This document shows, piece after piece, positions 48,305 through 57,685 of a stretch of 64,000 nt of DNA. The position numbers were made by a program, and so were the translations under genes. Each line of letters starts with the position of its first letter. Position 1 is the stretch's first letter. The notes under the pieces were generated by a model. The model saw nothing but the letters and a program-made list of their open reading frames with translations. It made no database searches and was not told where the DNA came from. Source of the DNA: Pseudomonas mandelii (GTDB lineage: Bacteria; Pseudomonadota; Gammaproteobacteria; Pseudomonadales; Pseudomonadaceae); assembly GCF_024138395.1 (NCBI RefSeq), contig NZ_JAMYDU010000019.1:1-64000 (forward strand). Direction: 5' to 3'.

Positions 48305-49012
48305 ATGGCCCAGTCGGAAACCGTTGAACGCATTCTCGATGCTGCCGAGCAGTTGTTCGCGGAAAAAGGTTTTGCTGAAACCTCATTGCGTCTGATCACC
48401 AGCAAGGCCGGTGTCAATCTGGCGGCGGTGAATTATCACTTCGGGTCGAAGAAGGCGCTGATTCAGGCGGTCTTCTCGCGTTTTCTCGGGCCATTCTGCC
48501 TCAGTCTCGATAAAGAGCTGGAGCGCCGTCAGGCCAAGCCCGAGAACAAGCCGACCCTTGAAGAGCTGCTGGAGATTCTTGTCGAGCAAGCGCTGGTAGT
48601 GCAGCCACGCAGCGGCAATGATCTGTCCATCTTCATGCGTTTGCTGGGGCTGGCGTTCAGTCAGAGCCAAGGGCACTTGCGTCGTTATCTGGAAGATATG
48701 TACGGCAAGGTATTCCGCCGCTACATGATGCTGGTCAACGAGGCCGCGCCGCGCATTCCCCCGATCGAACTGTTCTGGCGTGTGCACTTCATGCTCGGTG
48801 CCGCGGCGTTCAGCATGTCGGGGATCAAGGCCTTGCGTGCGATTGCCGAGACCGATTTCGGTGTCAACACCTCCATCGAACAAGTGATGCGTCTGATGGT
48901 GCCGTTCCTGGCCGCGGGCATGCGCGCCGAAACCGGCGTCACAGACACTGCCATGGCCACCGCGCAGTTGCGTCCGCGCAGCAAATCGGCCCCGGTTGCC
49001 GCCAAGGTTTAA
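48305..49012 (+). CDS. psrA: TetR-family regulator PsrA
   Basis: 235 residues from the ATG at 48305 (AGGCGGAG upstream). The N-terminal TetR helix-turn-helix spans about 20-55 (TSLRLITSKAGVNLAAVNYHF). The C-terminal domain binds long-chain fatty acids in known PsrA. It is recognised by its place beside lexA and its own operators. In P. aeruginosa it represses itself and fadBA and activates rpoS. Confidence 0.95.
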   Translation: MAQSETVERILDAAEQLFAEKGFAETSLRLITSKAGVNLAAVNYHFGSKKALIQAVFSRFLGPFCLSLDKELERRQAKPENKPTLEELLEILVEQALVVQPRSGNDLSIFMRLLGLAFSQSQGHLRRYLEDMYGKVFRRYMMLVNEAAPRIPPIELFWRVHFMLGAAAFSMSGIKALRAIAETDFGVNTSIEQVMRLMVPFLAAGMRAETGVTDTAMATAQLRPRSKSAPVAAKV

Positions 49013-49170
49013 CCGCACACGGGTGGGCGCGGCAGCTGACATCCGCTAAGCTAGCCGCCCATGCCGACTCTCGTTCTGAACCCGCTCCTCATTGATATCG
49101 CCGACCTGCCGGGCTCAGCCCATGGCGGCGAGTTCGCGCGAGCCGGGTTTCTCGTAATCAAGGAATCTCT

Positions 49171-50181
49171 ATGACTGCTGGCCTGCAAGGCTCGTTGATG
49201 GTGGACGTCGCCGGTACCTGGCTGACGGCTGAAGATCGCCAATTGTTGCGCCAGCCCGAAGTGGGCGGCCTGATCATTTTTGCCCGCAACATCGAACATC
49301 CGCGTCAAGTGCGCGAGTTGAGCGCTTCAATCCGCGCCATTCGTCCCGATCTGCTGCTGGCGGTGGATCAAGAGGGTGGTCGGGTTCAACGGCTGCGTCA
49401 GGGCTTCGTGCGGCTGCCAGCCATGCGTGCCATTGCCGATAACCCGAATGCCGAAGAACTGGCCGAGCAGTGTGGCTGGATCATGGCGACCGAAGTGCTG
49501 GCGGTCGGTCTCGACCTGAGCTTCGCCCCGGTGCTGGACCTGGATTACCAGCGCAGCGCGGTGGTCGGCACTCGTTCGTTCGAAGGTGATCCCGAACGCG
49601 CGGCCTTGCTCGCCGGTGCATTCATCCGCGGCATGAACAGCGCGGGAATGGCTGCCACCGGCAAGCATTTCCCGGGTCATGGCTGGGCCGAGGCCGATTC
49701 TCACGTCGCGATTCCCAACGACGAGCGCAGCCTCGACGAAATTCGCGCAAACGACCTGGTGCCGTTCGCGCGATTGAGCAAACAACTGGCCGCCGTCATG
49801 CCGGCCCACGTTATTTATCCGCAAGTCGATTCCCAACCTGCAGGTTTCTCCCGTCGCTGGTTGCAGGACATCCTGCGCGGCGAGCTGCAGTTCGATGGCG
49901 TGATCTTCAGCGACGACTTGTCCATGGCCGGTGCCCACGTGGTCGGCGATGCCGCCAGTCGCATCGAAGCGGCATTGACTGCCGGTTGCGACATGGGCCT
50001 AGTGTGCAACGATCGTGCAGCTGCCGAGCTGGCCTTGAGCGCCGCCCAGCGGTTGAAGGTCAAACCGTCGGCGCGTATTGCGCGGATGCGCGGGCAGGCG
50101 CACGCCAGCACCGAGTACCGTCAAGACCCTCGCTGGCTGGCGGCCATCGGCGCGCTCAGAGAAGCTCAATTGATCGATTAA
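49171..50181 (+). CDS. nagZ: Beta-N-acetylhexosaminidase NagZ
   Basis: 336 residues, glycoside hydrolase family 3. It removes GlcNAc from 1,6-anhydroMurNAc-peptides in peptidoglycan recycling in the cytoplasm. KHFPGHG (165-171) and ADSH with H178 form the mobile catalytic loop; the nucleophile is Asp248 (FSDDLSMAGA). AAGGA precedes the ATG. It is ten bases ahead of mtnP, probably the same operon. Confidence 0.96.
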   Translation: MTAGLQGSLMVDVAGTWLTAEDRQLLRQPEVGGLIIFARNIEHPRQVRELSASIRAIRPDLLLAVDQEGGRVQRLRQGFVRLPAMRAIADNPNAEELAEQCGWIMATEVLAVGLDLSFAPVLDLDYQRSAVVGTRSFEGDPERAALLAGAFIRGMNSAGMAATGKHFPGHGWAEADSHVAIPNDERSLDEIRANDLVPFARLSKQLAAVMPAHVIYPQVDSQPAGFSRRWLQDILRGELQFDGVIFSDDLSMAGAHVVGDAASRIEAALTAGCDMGLVCNDRAAAELALSAAQRLKVKPSARIARMRGQAHASTEYRQDPRWLAAIGALREAQLID

Positions 50182-50191
50182 GGACTTTCTA

Positions 50192-50928
50192 ATGACGGTT
50201 TACGCGATTATCGGTGGCACCGGCCTGACTCAACTCGAAGGTCTGAGCATTCGTCAGTCATTGGCGGTAGACACCCCTTACGGCGCGCCTTCGGCCGAGG
50301 TGCAGATCGGTGAGTACGCCGCAAGGAAGTGCTTTTTCTCGCGCGTCATGGGCACCCACACCGTTTCCCGCCGCATCAGGTGAACTACCGCGCCAACCTG
50401 TGGGCCTTGAAGCAGGCCGGTGCCGAAGCGATTATCGCGGTCAACGCCGTGGGCGGGATTCATACTGCGATGGGCACCGGGCATTTCTGCGTGCCGCATC
50501 AACTGATCGACTACACCAGCGGTCGCGAACACACCTATTTCGCCGATGATCTGGAACAGGTCACGCACATCGACTTCAGCTATCCCTACAGCGAACCCCT
50601 GCGTCAGCAATTGATCGCCGCGTTGGCGGCTGAAGGTGTTGGCTACAGCAGCCAAGGCGTGTACGCCTGCACCCAGGGCCCACGTCTGGAAACCGTCGCT
50701 GAAATTGCGCGGCTGGAACGTGATGGTTGCGACATTGTCGGCATGACCGGCATGCCAGAAGCCGCATTGGCGCGTGAGCTGGCACTGGATTACGCCTGTC
50801 TGGCGCTGGTGGTGAACCCGGCGGCGGGCAAGTCGACAGCGGTGATCACTATGGCCGAGATCGAGCAGGCGTTGCATGACGGGATGGGCAAGGTGAAGTC
50901 GACATTGGCGCGGGTGTTGAGAGGCTAA
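50192..50928 (+). pseudogene. mtnP: S-methyl-5'-thioinosine phosphorylase MtnP, frameshifted
   Basis: The first frame (50192 to a stop at 50383) gives MTVYAIIGGTGLTQLEGLS to IGEYA. The rest, VLFLARHGHPHRFPPHQVNY to the end at 50928, is one base out of register. Restoring one G in GCCGCAAGG near 50319-50322 (GCC GGC AAG GAA GTG) rejoins both parts into a normal 245-residue protein. The enzyme phosphorolyses methylthioinosine in methionine salvage. All downstream motifs, for example NAVGGIHTAMGTG and VGMTGMPEAALARE, are intact, so this is either a very recent mutation or a sequencing error. Confidence 0.9.
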
Positions 50929-50972
50929 GACGTACCCCACGTAATTCAGTCATTTTCAGAAGCGTTGAATCT

Positions 50973-53900
50973 ATGTCGACAATCATTGAACAACTTCATC
51001 AGATGCCGTGGGCGACGGCATTCAGTAATCGTGCTCTGGACAAGGCGCGTAGATACGCAAAAGAGAATCGGGTCAAGATCATCGACGTTGATGATCTGAC
51101 GGTTAATGCGACTTGCAAAGGCTCCGAAGGGAATGTCTACGAACAGTTCATCGGACTCGTCGAGAGTTATGACGGTACGTTCGAGCTGGATTGCACCTGC
51201 TCTTGTCCCGTAGTGATCGATTGCAAGCACTGCGCAACGGTCATTTATCATCTACAAGACCTTCCTGTGGAGTGGAGCGATAGTTCAGCCCCGGTTAGCC
51301 TGAACCGCGATTTGGAACGCTGGCTCAATGATATGCCCCGCGAGGCTTCAGATAGCGACGGGGCTGCTCAGAGCACCGGCACGTGCTGGGTGTACAAACT
51401 CAAAGCCACGCCCACCGCAGGCAAGTGGTGGCTGGAAATCTACAAGGCTCGTCAGCTCAAGGACGGCCGATTGCAGGACATCAAATCTGTGTTTTCGCCG
51501 TCAGATGCACTGATGCGAGAGCCGGGCTATCTATCGGAACTTGACCTGCGAATCGCCAGATTGCTGGTCGCCGTCCACTCCTCCCATTCTCATTACGGTG
51601 GGTACCCCTTGCAAGGCAGCAGCGGGGCCGAAGTCCTTGAGTTGGCGTTGAAAACTTCACGACTGTTTCTCGATTTCGAGCAATCGCAGCCCTTGGCACT
51701 TGGAATGAAGAGGTCTGCGCAGTTTGTCTGGGCTGAGCAAGGCAACGGCAGTTTCCGTCCGCAGTGGCGTAGTAATGAAGCCCCAGAGGAGACGATTCTG
51801 GCGCTGGAACCTTTGTATTACCTGGACCGTGAAAGGATGGAGGTTGGACCGCTGCTGAGTGAGCTGGACAACAAACTGGCCAGACACTTGTCATTGGTTC
51901 CCGACATCCCGGCGCGGCAGGCGATGCAATTCAGTCATCGGATGAGCGCCGTGACTCGAATAGCACCCTCGCCGCACGCATTGACCGAGCGGATCGTCGA
52001 TGACATTGAGCCCCAAGCCTTCCTGACGCTTGCTACTACCAATCGTTATAGGAACTGGAAGTACGAACCCGAGCACCGCGCAGCGCTGGCGTTCACATAC
52101 AACGGCCATATGGCAGCGGACAAAAAATCCACGGAGGTATTGGTGCTTTCCGGCACCGAAACCCAGCGCATTCAGCGAAAACCGGCTGCCGAAAAAGCCC
52201 TGCGTCAGGCCTTGCAAAAACAAGGCTTCAAAAAGGCCACGCGTAAAAGTGATGCGTTACCTGATAGCGCGGGCGAAATGTTCGACTTGCCAGATGAATC
52301 GGCATGGCTTGCTTTTGTGCAGTCTGGAGTGCCAGTGATCAGAGAGGCGAACTGGCAGGTGACTATCACTGAGGGCTTTCATTTCAATTTGCAGGCCGTA
52401 GAAGAGTGGTATGCCGATATCGAGGAATCGCCGGGCCGCGAATGGTTCGATCTGCAATTGGGCATCGTGGTCAATGGCGAGCGCCACAGCTTGTTGCCGA
52501 TTCTGCTGCATTTGTTACGCAGCCAGCCACAGTTGATGAACCCGGCTGAGCTAGCCTGCCGCGACGATAACGATCAGGTATTGATTAATCTCAATGGTGG
52601 GCGGTCCGGAGCGAAACCAGGCACGAAAGTCGCCCTGCCTCTCGGGCGGATCAAGCCATTGATGGCTACGCTGGGTGAGTTGTATTTGGGTGTGAACAGC
52701 GGTAACTCGCTGCGCCTGAATGCTCCTGATGCGGCGCGCTTGAGTGAGCTGGAAGGGCTGCCACTGGTATGGCAGGGCGGCGAGCGTTTGCGCACTTTCG
52801 CGAAACGCTTGCGTGAGTCGACTCATGCTCACGTTGCTGCTCCAGAAGGCCTCAACGCGGTACTGCGTCCGTATCAGCTCGAAGGCCTGAACTGGATGCA
52901 GACCCTTCGCGAGCTGGAAGTCGGCGGTATCCTCGGCGACGACATGGGCTTGGGCAAGACTCTGCAAACCCTGACTCATTTACTGCTGGAAAAACAGGCG
53001 GGACGTCTCGACTGCCCGGCACTTGCCGTGATGCCTACCAGCCTCATCCCCAACTGGCTCGACGAGGCGGCACGCTTCACTCCGCAGCTCAAAGTCCTGG
53101 CGCTCCATGGTGCCGCTCGGCAAAACGATTTTGCCAACCTTGCCGACTACGATCTGGTGTTGACGACTTACGCGTTGCTGCCGCGCGATCTGGAGGTTTT
53201 ACAACCTCGGGTCTGGAGTGTGCTGATTCTTGATGAGGCACAGAACATCAAGAACCCGCTCAGCAAAGCCGCTCAGTCGGCTCGACAATTGGAGGCTCGG
53301 CAGCGTTTGTGTCTTTCTGGCACGCCACTGGAAAATCACTTGGGCGAGTTGTGGTCGCTGTTTCACTTTTTACTGCCCGGTTGGCTCGGCGACAGTAAAA
53401 CCTTCAATCGCGATTACCGCACCCCGATCGAGAAACACGGCAACAGCGAACGAATGCAACACCTGACGGCCCGAATAAAACCCTTCTTGCTACGCCGCAA
53501 GAAAGAACAAGTCGCTACCGAACTGCCCCCCAAAACCGAGATCGTGCATTGGGTCGACCTTAGCGATGGGCAACGGGATGTGTATGAAACCGTGCGCGTG
53601 GCGATGGACAAGAAGGTGCGTGATGAGATTGCCCGCAGCGGCGTCGGGCGCAGTCAGATCATCATCCTCGACGCTTTGCTCAAGTTGCGTCAGGTGTGCT
53701 GCGATCTGCGACTGATCAAAACGCCTCTGACGGCAAAAGTCCTTCGTTCGGGGAGCGGAAAACTGCTTAGCTTGATGGAGATGCTCGAAGAGTTGCTCAG
53801 TGAGGATCGCAAGATTTTGCTGTTCTCGCAGTTCACCTCGATGCTGGCGTTGATTGAGCAGGAATTGTTGCAGCGCGGTATTGGCTACTCGTTATTGACC

Positions 53901-54278
53901 GGTGACACTGCCGATCGGCGCACGCCGGTAAAAGAGTTTCAGAGTGGCAAGGTGCCGTTGTTCCTGATTAGCCTGAAGGCCGGGGGGACCGGTCTCAACC
54001 TGACGGCGGCGGATACGGTGATTCACTTCGATCCGTGGTGGAACCCGGCAGTGGAAAACCAGGCGACCGATCGCGCCTACAGAATTGGCCAGGACAAACC
54101 GGTGTTCGTTTACAAGATGATTGCCCGCGGCACAGTAGAAGAAAAAATACAGGCGCTTCAACAGGAAAAGGCTGCGTTGACCGGGGCCGTGCTCGAAGGT
54201 GGGGCGAGTGGGGGATGGAAGCTCGAACAAAGTGATATTGAAGCGCTGTTCGCGCCATTGCCCGATCCCAGGTCCTGA
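50973..54278 (+). CDS. SNF2-family translocase with SWIM zinc finger, long form
   Basis: 1101 residues. The N-terminal SWIM finger is CTCSC...CKHC (C74-C87). About 280 residues of unassigned sequence and a bacterial SNF2-associated region follow, then the SF2 motor: DDMGLGKTLQTL (about 655-667), LILDEAQNIKNP (about 753), LSGTPLENHLGELWSLF, and in the second lobe LLFSQFTSML, GLNLTAADTVIHFDPWWNP and QATDRAYRIGQ. Such proteins move on double-stranded DNA and displace bound proteins; the job of bacterial members is largely unknown. It follows mtnP by 44 bases and is tail-to-tail with a paralogue. Confidence 0.92.
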   Translation: MSTIIEQLHQMPWATAFSNRALDKARRYAKENRVKIIDVDDLTVNATCKGSEGNVYEQFIGLVESYDGTFELDCTCSCPVVIDCKHCATVIYHLQDLPVEWSDSSAPVSLNRDLERWLNDMPREASDSDGAAQSTGTCWVYKLKATPTAGKWWLEIYKARQLKDGRLQDIKSVFSPSDALMREPGYLSELDLRIARLLVAVHSSHSHYGGYPLQGSSGAEVLELALKTSRLFLDFEQSQPLALGMKRSAQFVWAEQGNGSFRPQWRSNEAPEETILALEPLYYLDRERMEVGPLLSELDNKLARHLSLVPDIPARQAMQFSHRMSAVTRIAPSPHALTERIVDDIEPQAFLTLATTNRYRNWKYEPEHRAALAFTYNGHMAADKKSTEVLVLSGTETQRIQRKPAAEKALRQALQKQGFKKATRKSDALPDSAGEMFDLPDESAWLAFVQSGVPVIREANWQVTITEGFHFNLQAVEEWYADIEESPGREWFDLQLGIVVNGERHSLLPILLHLLRSQPQLMNPAELACRDDNDQVLINLNGGRSGAKPGTKVALPLGRIKPLMATLGELYLGVNSGNSLRLNAPDAARLSELEGLPLVWQGGERLRTFAKRLRESTHAHVAAPEGLNAVLRPYQLEGLNWMQTLRELEVGGILGDDMGLGKTLQTLTHLLLEKQAGRLDCPALAVMPTSLIPNWLDEAARFTPQLKVLALHGAARQNDFANLADYDLVLTTYALLPRDLEVLQPRVWSVLILDEAQNIKNPLSKAAQSARQLEARQRLCLSGTPLENHLGELWSLFHFLLPGWLGDSKTFNRDYRTPIEKHGNSERMQHLTARIKPFLLRRKKEQVATELPPKTEIVHWVDLSDGQRDVYETVRVAMDKKVRDEIARSGVGRSQIIILDALLKLRQVCCDLRLIKTPLTAKVLRSGSGKLLSLMEMLEELLSEDRKILLFSQFTSMLALIEQELLQRGIGYSLLTGDTADRRTPVKEFQSGKVPLFLISLKAGGTGLNLTAADTVIHFDPWWNPAVENQATDRAYRIGQDKPVFVYKMIARGTVEEKIQALQQEKAALTGAVLEGGASGGWKLEQSDIEALFAPLPDPRS

Positions 54279-54312
54279 CAGCTGGCCTCTTCAGTGAGTC
54301 AACGGTGAGGCC

Positions 54313-54375
54313 TTCGCGGGCAAGCCTCGCTCCTACAGATCACCGATATCTGTAGGAGCGAGGCTTGCCCGCGAA
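54313..54375. repeat. REPIN, CCTCGCTCC variant
   Basis: TTCGCGGGCAAGCCTCGCTC and its inverse with a short spacer (about 12 bases) lie exactly between the two convergent SNF2 genes. Confidence 0.9.
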
Positions 54376-54394
54376 GGCGATCTACCTATAGACG

Positions 54395-57085
54395 CTACTT
54401 ATCAATTTTTTCCGGCAACGGCGCAAACAACGCTTCGATATCATCGCTCTGCAATTTCCAGTCCCCGGTCTTGCGCCCATCCAGCACGCCTGCGGCAAGA
54501 TCGGATTTTTCCTTCTGCAGGTGCTGAATTTTCTCTTCCACCGTGCCCCTGGCAATCATCTTGTAGACGAATACCGGCTTCTCCTGGCCAATGCGATACG
54601 CCCGATCCGTCGCCTGATTTTCTGTCGCCGGGTTCCACCAAGGGTCATAGTGAATCACCGTATCCGCTTCGGTCAGGTTCAGGCCCACACCGCCGGCCTT
54701 CAGGCTGATCAGAAAGATCTGACGCTCGCCGCTCTGGAACTCTTTCACCGGCGTACGTCGGTCACGGGTTTGTCCGGTCAGGATTGCGTACGCCACGCTG
54801 CGTTTTTTCAGCTCCTCCTCAATCAACGACAGCATTGAGGTGAACTGCGAAAACAGCAGAACCCGCCGACCTTCTTCGAACAACTCCTCCAGCATTTCCA
54901 TCAGGCTGTCGAGTTTGCCGGAAGTGCTGCCGCGCGCGGGTAGGGCAGCGTCGTTGACCAGGCGCAAGTCGCAACACACCTGACGCAGCTTCAGCAACGC
55001 CTCAAGAATGATGATCTGGCTACGCGCCACGCCCTTGCGGGTGATTTCGTCGCGGACTTTCTTGTCCATGGCCAAGCGCATGGTTTCGTACACGTCGCGC
55101 TGGGCTTCGTTGAGTTCGACCCAATGGATGATTTCGGTTTTCGGCGGCAGTTCGGTCGCCACCTGTTCTTTGGTTCTGCGCAGCAGGAACGGTTTGATCC
55201 GACCGTTGAGGTGCTGAAGTCTTACGTCGCTGGCACGCTTTTCTATCGGTACGCGGTAATCGCGGTTGAAGCTTTTCACGTCACCGAGCCAGCCGGGCAG
55301 CAGGAAGTGGAACAGCGACCACAACTCGCCCAGGTGGTTTTCCAGCGGTGTGCCGCTCAGGCACAGGCGCTGGCGAGCATTCAGCTCACGGGCTGCATGG
55401 GCGGCCTTGCTGTTGGGGTTCTTGATGTACTGCGCTTCATCCAGCACCAGTACATGGAAAGGTTGCGCGGCCAGGCGTTCGACGTCCTTGGGCAGCAGCG
55501 CGTAGGTGGTCAGAATCAGGTCGTAATCGGTCAGGTTGTCGAAATGCTTTTTGCGACTGGCACCGTACAACGCCAACACTTTGAGCTGCGGCGTGAAGTG
55601 TGCGGCTTCGTCGAGCCAGTTGGGGATCAGACTGGTGGGCATGACCACCATGCACGGCCGATCAAGGCGCCCGGCGTTTTTCTCGCTGAGAATGTGCGCC
55701 AGGGTCTGTAGGGTTTTGCCCAGACCCATGTCGTCCGCGAGAATCCCGCCGACTTCCAGTTGTCGCAACGATTGCATCCAGCTCAGACCTTCCAGCTGAT
55801 ACGGGCGCAAGGTGGCATTCAAGCCTTCGGGGGCCGCCGCGGTGTGGTCCTTGATATCGCGCAGACGTTGGGCAAAGGTGCGGATCTGCTCGCCACCTTC
55901 CCAGAGCAACGGCAGGCCTTCCAGCGGATTGAGTCGCGTGGCGTCGGCCTTGCTCAGGCGCAGCGTGGTTTCGCCGGGCTCTTGCAGATAAAACTCGCCG
56001 AGGGTGGCCAGCACCGGTTTCAGGCGGCCGAAGGGCAGGGCGACCTGCAATGGGCCTTGGTCGGTGTTGCGGCGCTGCGGGATGTTCACCAGAATCAATT
56101 CGTCGTCGCGACGCCGGGCGAGCCGTTCCGGGTTGAGGATCTCAGTGTGGGAGCGCATCAGGTTCAACAGGATCGGCAACAGGCTCAGCCGTTCGCCGTT
56201 GACGATAATCCCCAATTCCAGGTCGAACCAGTCGCGCTCAGGTGCCTGCTCGACAGTGGCGTACCAGTCATCAACGGCGGTCAGGTCGAAACCGAAATCC
56301 TCGTCGATCTGCAACTCCCAGCCTTGGGTGCGCAGCTTCGGCAACTCGTTGAGGGTGAAGGTCAGCCAGGCGCTGTCGTTGACCATTTCGTAGAGTTCGC
56401 CAGCACTTTCCGGCAGGGCCTTGCTTTGTCGGGTGGCAATCTTGAAACCGAGGATTCGCAACTGTTCCCTGTAGGCCTGTTCGATTTCCGGGTGACGTTT
56501 TATCCGCAACGTCTGCGTCTCTTGGCGAATCAGAATGTCCGTGTTTTTCTGTCCGCTGACGTATTCATCCAGATAGCTGAAGGACAGCGCCGCGCGATGC
56601 TGGATGTACCGCTGCATCTTGCCGTTGCGCGGTTCAAAAGCGCTGAACTCGATGCTTGCCAGCCACAGCCGCGGCACCGGTTGCACGTTGTCCACCAGCA
56701 CTTGCGGCGGCGCTTTCGGGCTGCGGTTTTCCAGAACAGCCTGAAGCTTTTCCAGTAACTCGGCGTCTTGCGCGGCAGCGGGATAGGTCAGGGTTTCCTG
56801 GACCTTCAGCAGTACCGCTGCACAATGTTTACAGTTGCTGCGCACCGGGCAGGTGCAGGTGGCATCGACCATCAGCAATGTAGCTTTGGCTGACTCGCGC
56901 AGGCGAATGGTCTGACGGTAAACGTTACCGCCGGACCCTTCGCATGCAGCGACGATGGTGGCATCCCCGACTTCGACAATCCTGACGCGGTTCTCCAGGG
57001 CGTAGCGGCGGCCACGCTCCAGGCTCTGTTCTTTGAATCGGCTGACCCAGGATGTTGCCAGGGGTTTGCTCAGGGTCGCGGACAT
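54395..57085 (-). CDS. SNF2-family translocase with SWIM zinc finger, short form
   Basis: 896 residues. SWIM finger CTC...CKHC (C77-C88), the SNF2-associated region, and the full motor: DDMGLGKTLQTLAH, LVLDEAQYIKNP, LSGTPLENHLGELWSLF, LLFSQFTSML, DPWWNPATENQATDRAYRIG. It is clearly paralogous to the convergent gene; the length difference (205 residues) is explained by one missing block just after the SWIM finger. It begins eleven bases after csiV and so is probably transcribed with mfd-csiV. Confidence 0.92.
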   Translation of the reverse strand: MSATLSKPLATSWVSRFKEQSLERGRRYALENRVRIVEVGDATIVAACEGSGGNVYRQTIRLRESAKATLLMVDATCTCPVRSNCKHCAAVLLKVQETLTYPAAAQDAELLEKLQAVLENRSPKAPPQVLVDNVQPVPRLWLASIEFSAFEPRNGKMQRYIQHRAALSFSYLDEYVSGQKNTDILIRQETQTLRIKRHPEIEQAYREQLRILGFKIATRQSKALPESAGELYEMVNDSAWLTFTLNELPKLRTQGWELQIDEDFGFDLTAVDDWYATVEQAPERDWFDLELGIIVNGERLSLLPILLNLMRSHTEILNPERLARRRDDELILVNIPQRRNTDQGPLQVALPFGRLKPVLATLGEFYLQEPGETTLRLSKADATRLNPLEGLPLLWEGGEQIRTFAQRLRDIKDHTAAAPEGLNATLRPYQLEGLSWMQSLRQLEVGGILADDMGLGKTLQTLAHILSEKNAGRLDRPCMVVMPTSLIPNWLDEAAHFTPQLKVLALYGASRKKHFDNLTDYDLILTTYALLPKDVERLAAQPFHVLVLDEAQYIKNPNSKAAHAARELNARQRLCLSGTPLENHLGELWSLFHFLLPGWLGDVKSFNRDYRVPIEKRASDVRLQHLNGRIKPFLLRRTKEQVATELPPKTEIIHWVELNEAQRDVYETMRLAMDKKVRDEITRKGVARSQIIILEALLKLRQVCCDLRLVNDAALPARGSTSGKLDSLMEMLEELFEEGRRVLLFSQFTSMLSLIEEELKKRSVAYAILTGQTRDRRTPVKEFQSGERQIFLISLKAGGVGLNLTEADTVIHYDPWWNPATENQATDRAYRIGQEKPVFVYKMIARGTVEEKIQHLQKEKSDLAAGVLDGRKTGDWKLQSDDIEALFAPLPEKIDK

Positions 57086-57096
57086 AAGGGCTTCAA

Positions 57097-57675
57097 TCAG
57101 TCCGGAATTGCATCGGGGACTGGCCGAGGCGCAGGGGCGGTCAGCGAGGTGATCTTGATCAGCAGGCCCAGGTGGCCGTTGTCGAGGAAGTTCAGCTGAC
57201 CGTTCTTGGTGTGGCTTTCCTGCTTCAGGCGTTCGCTGGCGGTGACCAGACCGTTGGCATCGATCTGGTTAACCCAGAAGTCGGCGTCGACGTCGGTGAA
57301 GCGCCCGAGTTTCAGGCTCAGTGTGCCCTCGATCGGGAACTGGCCAAACTGTTCGTTGCCCTCGCTGATCGCCACTTTGCTGGCTTCTTCCCCCAGGTTC
57401 TGTTGCCAGGCTTTGTGCAGCAATACCGTGTAGTTGTTGCTGGTGCTGAGTTTTTCCACTTCAGCATTCAGGCTGGGTGTGCGAAAGCTGTCGGGGCTGA
57501 TGCGTTGAGCGCCGGCATCCCAATCTTCGGGCGCGGCGCGGCTGACGATGGCGGGCACAGCGTTTTGCCGCACCAGAATCATTTCAACCTGATACAGATC
57601 ATCAGCAAACGCCGTGGGGGCGAGCAGCGTGGTGATTAACATCGTCAACAAGGTCAGTGAGCGAAACAGGCGCAT
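57097..57675 (-). CDS. csiV: CsiV family protein
   Basis: 192 residues with a clear signal peptide (about 1-24, ending AFA), so exported to the periplasm. The core DDLYQVEMILVRQNAVP and the segments TLSLKLGRFTDVDADFWV and GLLIKITSL match the CsiV family named from a Shewanella/Vibrio-type locus. The role is poorly known. It lies ten bases after mfd and eleven before the short SNF2 gene. Confidence 0.82.
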   Translation of the reverse strand: MRLFRSLTLLTMLITTLLAPTAFADDLYQVEMILVRQNAVPAIVSRAAPEDWDAGAQRISPDSFRTPSLNAEVEKLSTSNNYTVLLHKAWQQNLGEEASKVAISEGNEQFGQFPIEGTLSLKLGRFTDVDADFWVNQIDANGLVTASERLKQESHTKNGQLNFLDNGHLGLLIKITSLTAPAPRPVPDAIPD

Positions 57676-57685
57676 GCGGCGTCCT

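Noticed and set aside
50329..50928. Separate 199-codon phosphorylase gene starting at GTG 50329
   Set aside because: It lacks the N-terminal phosphate-binding part, which is found just upstream in another frame; a frameshifted mtnP explains both.
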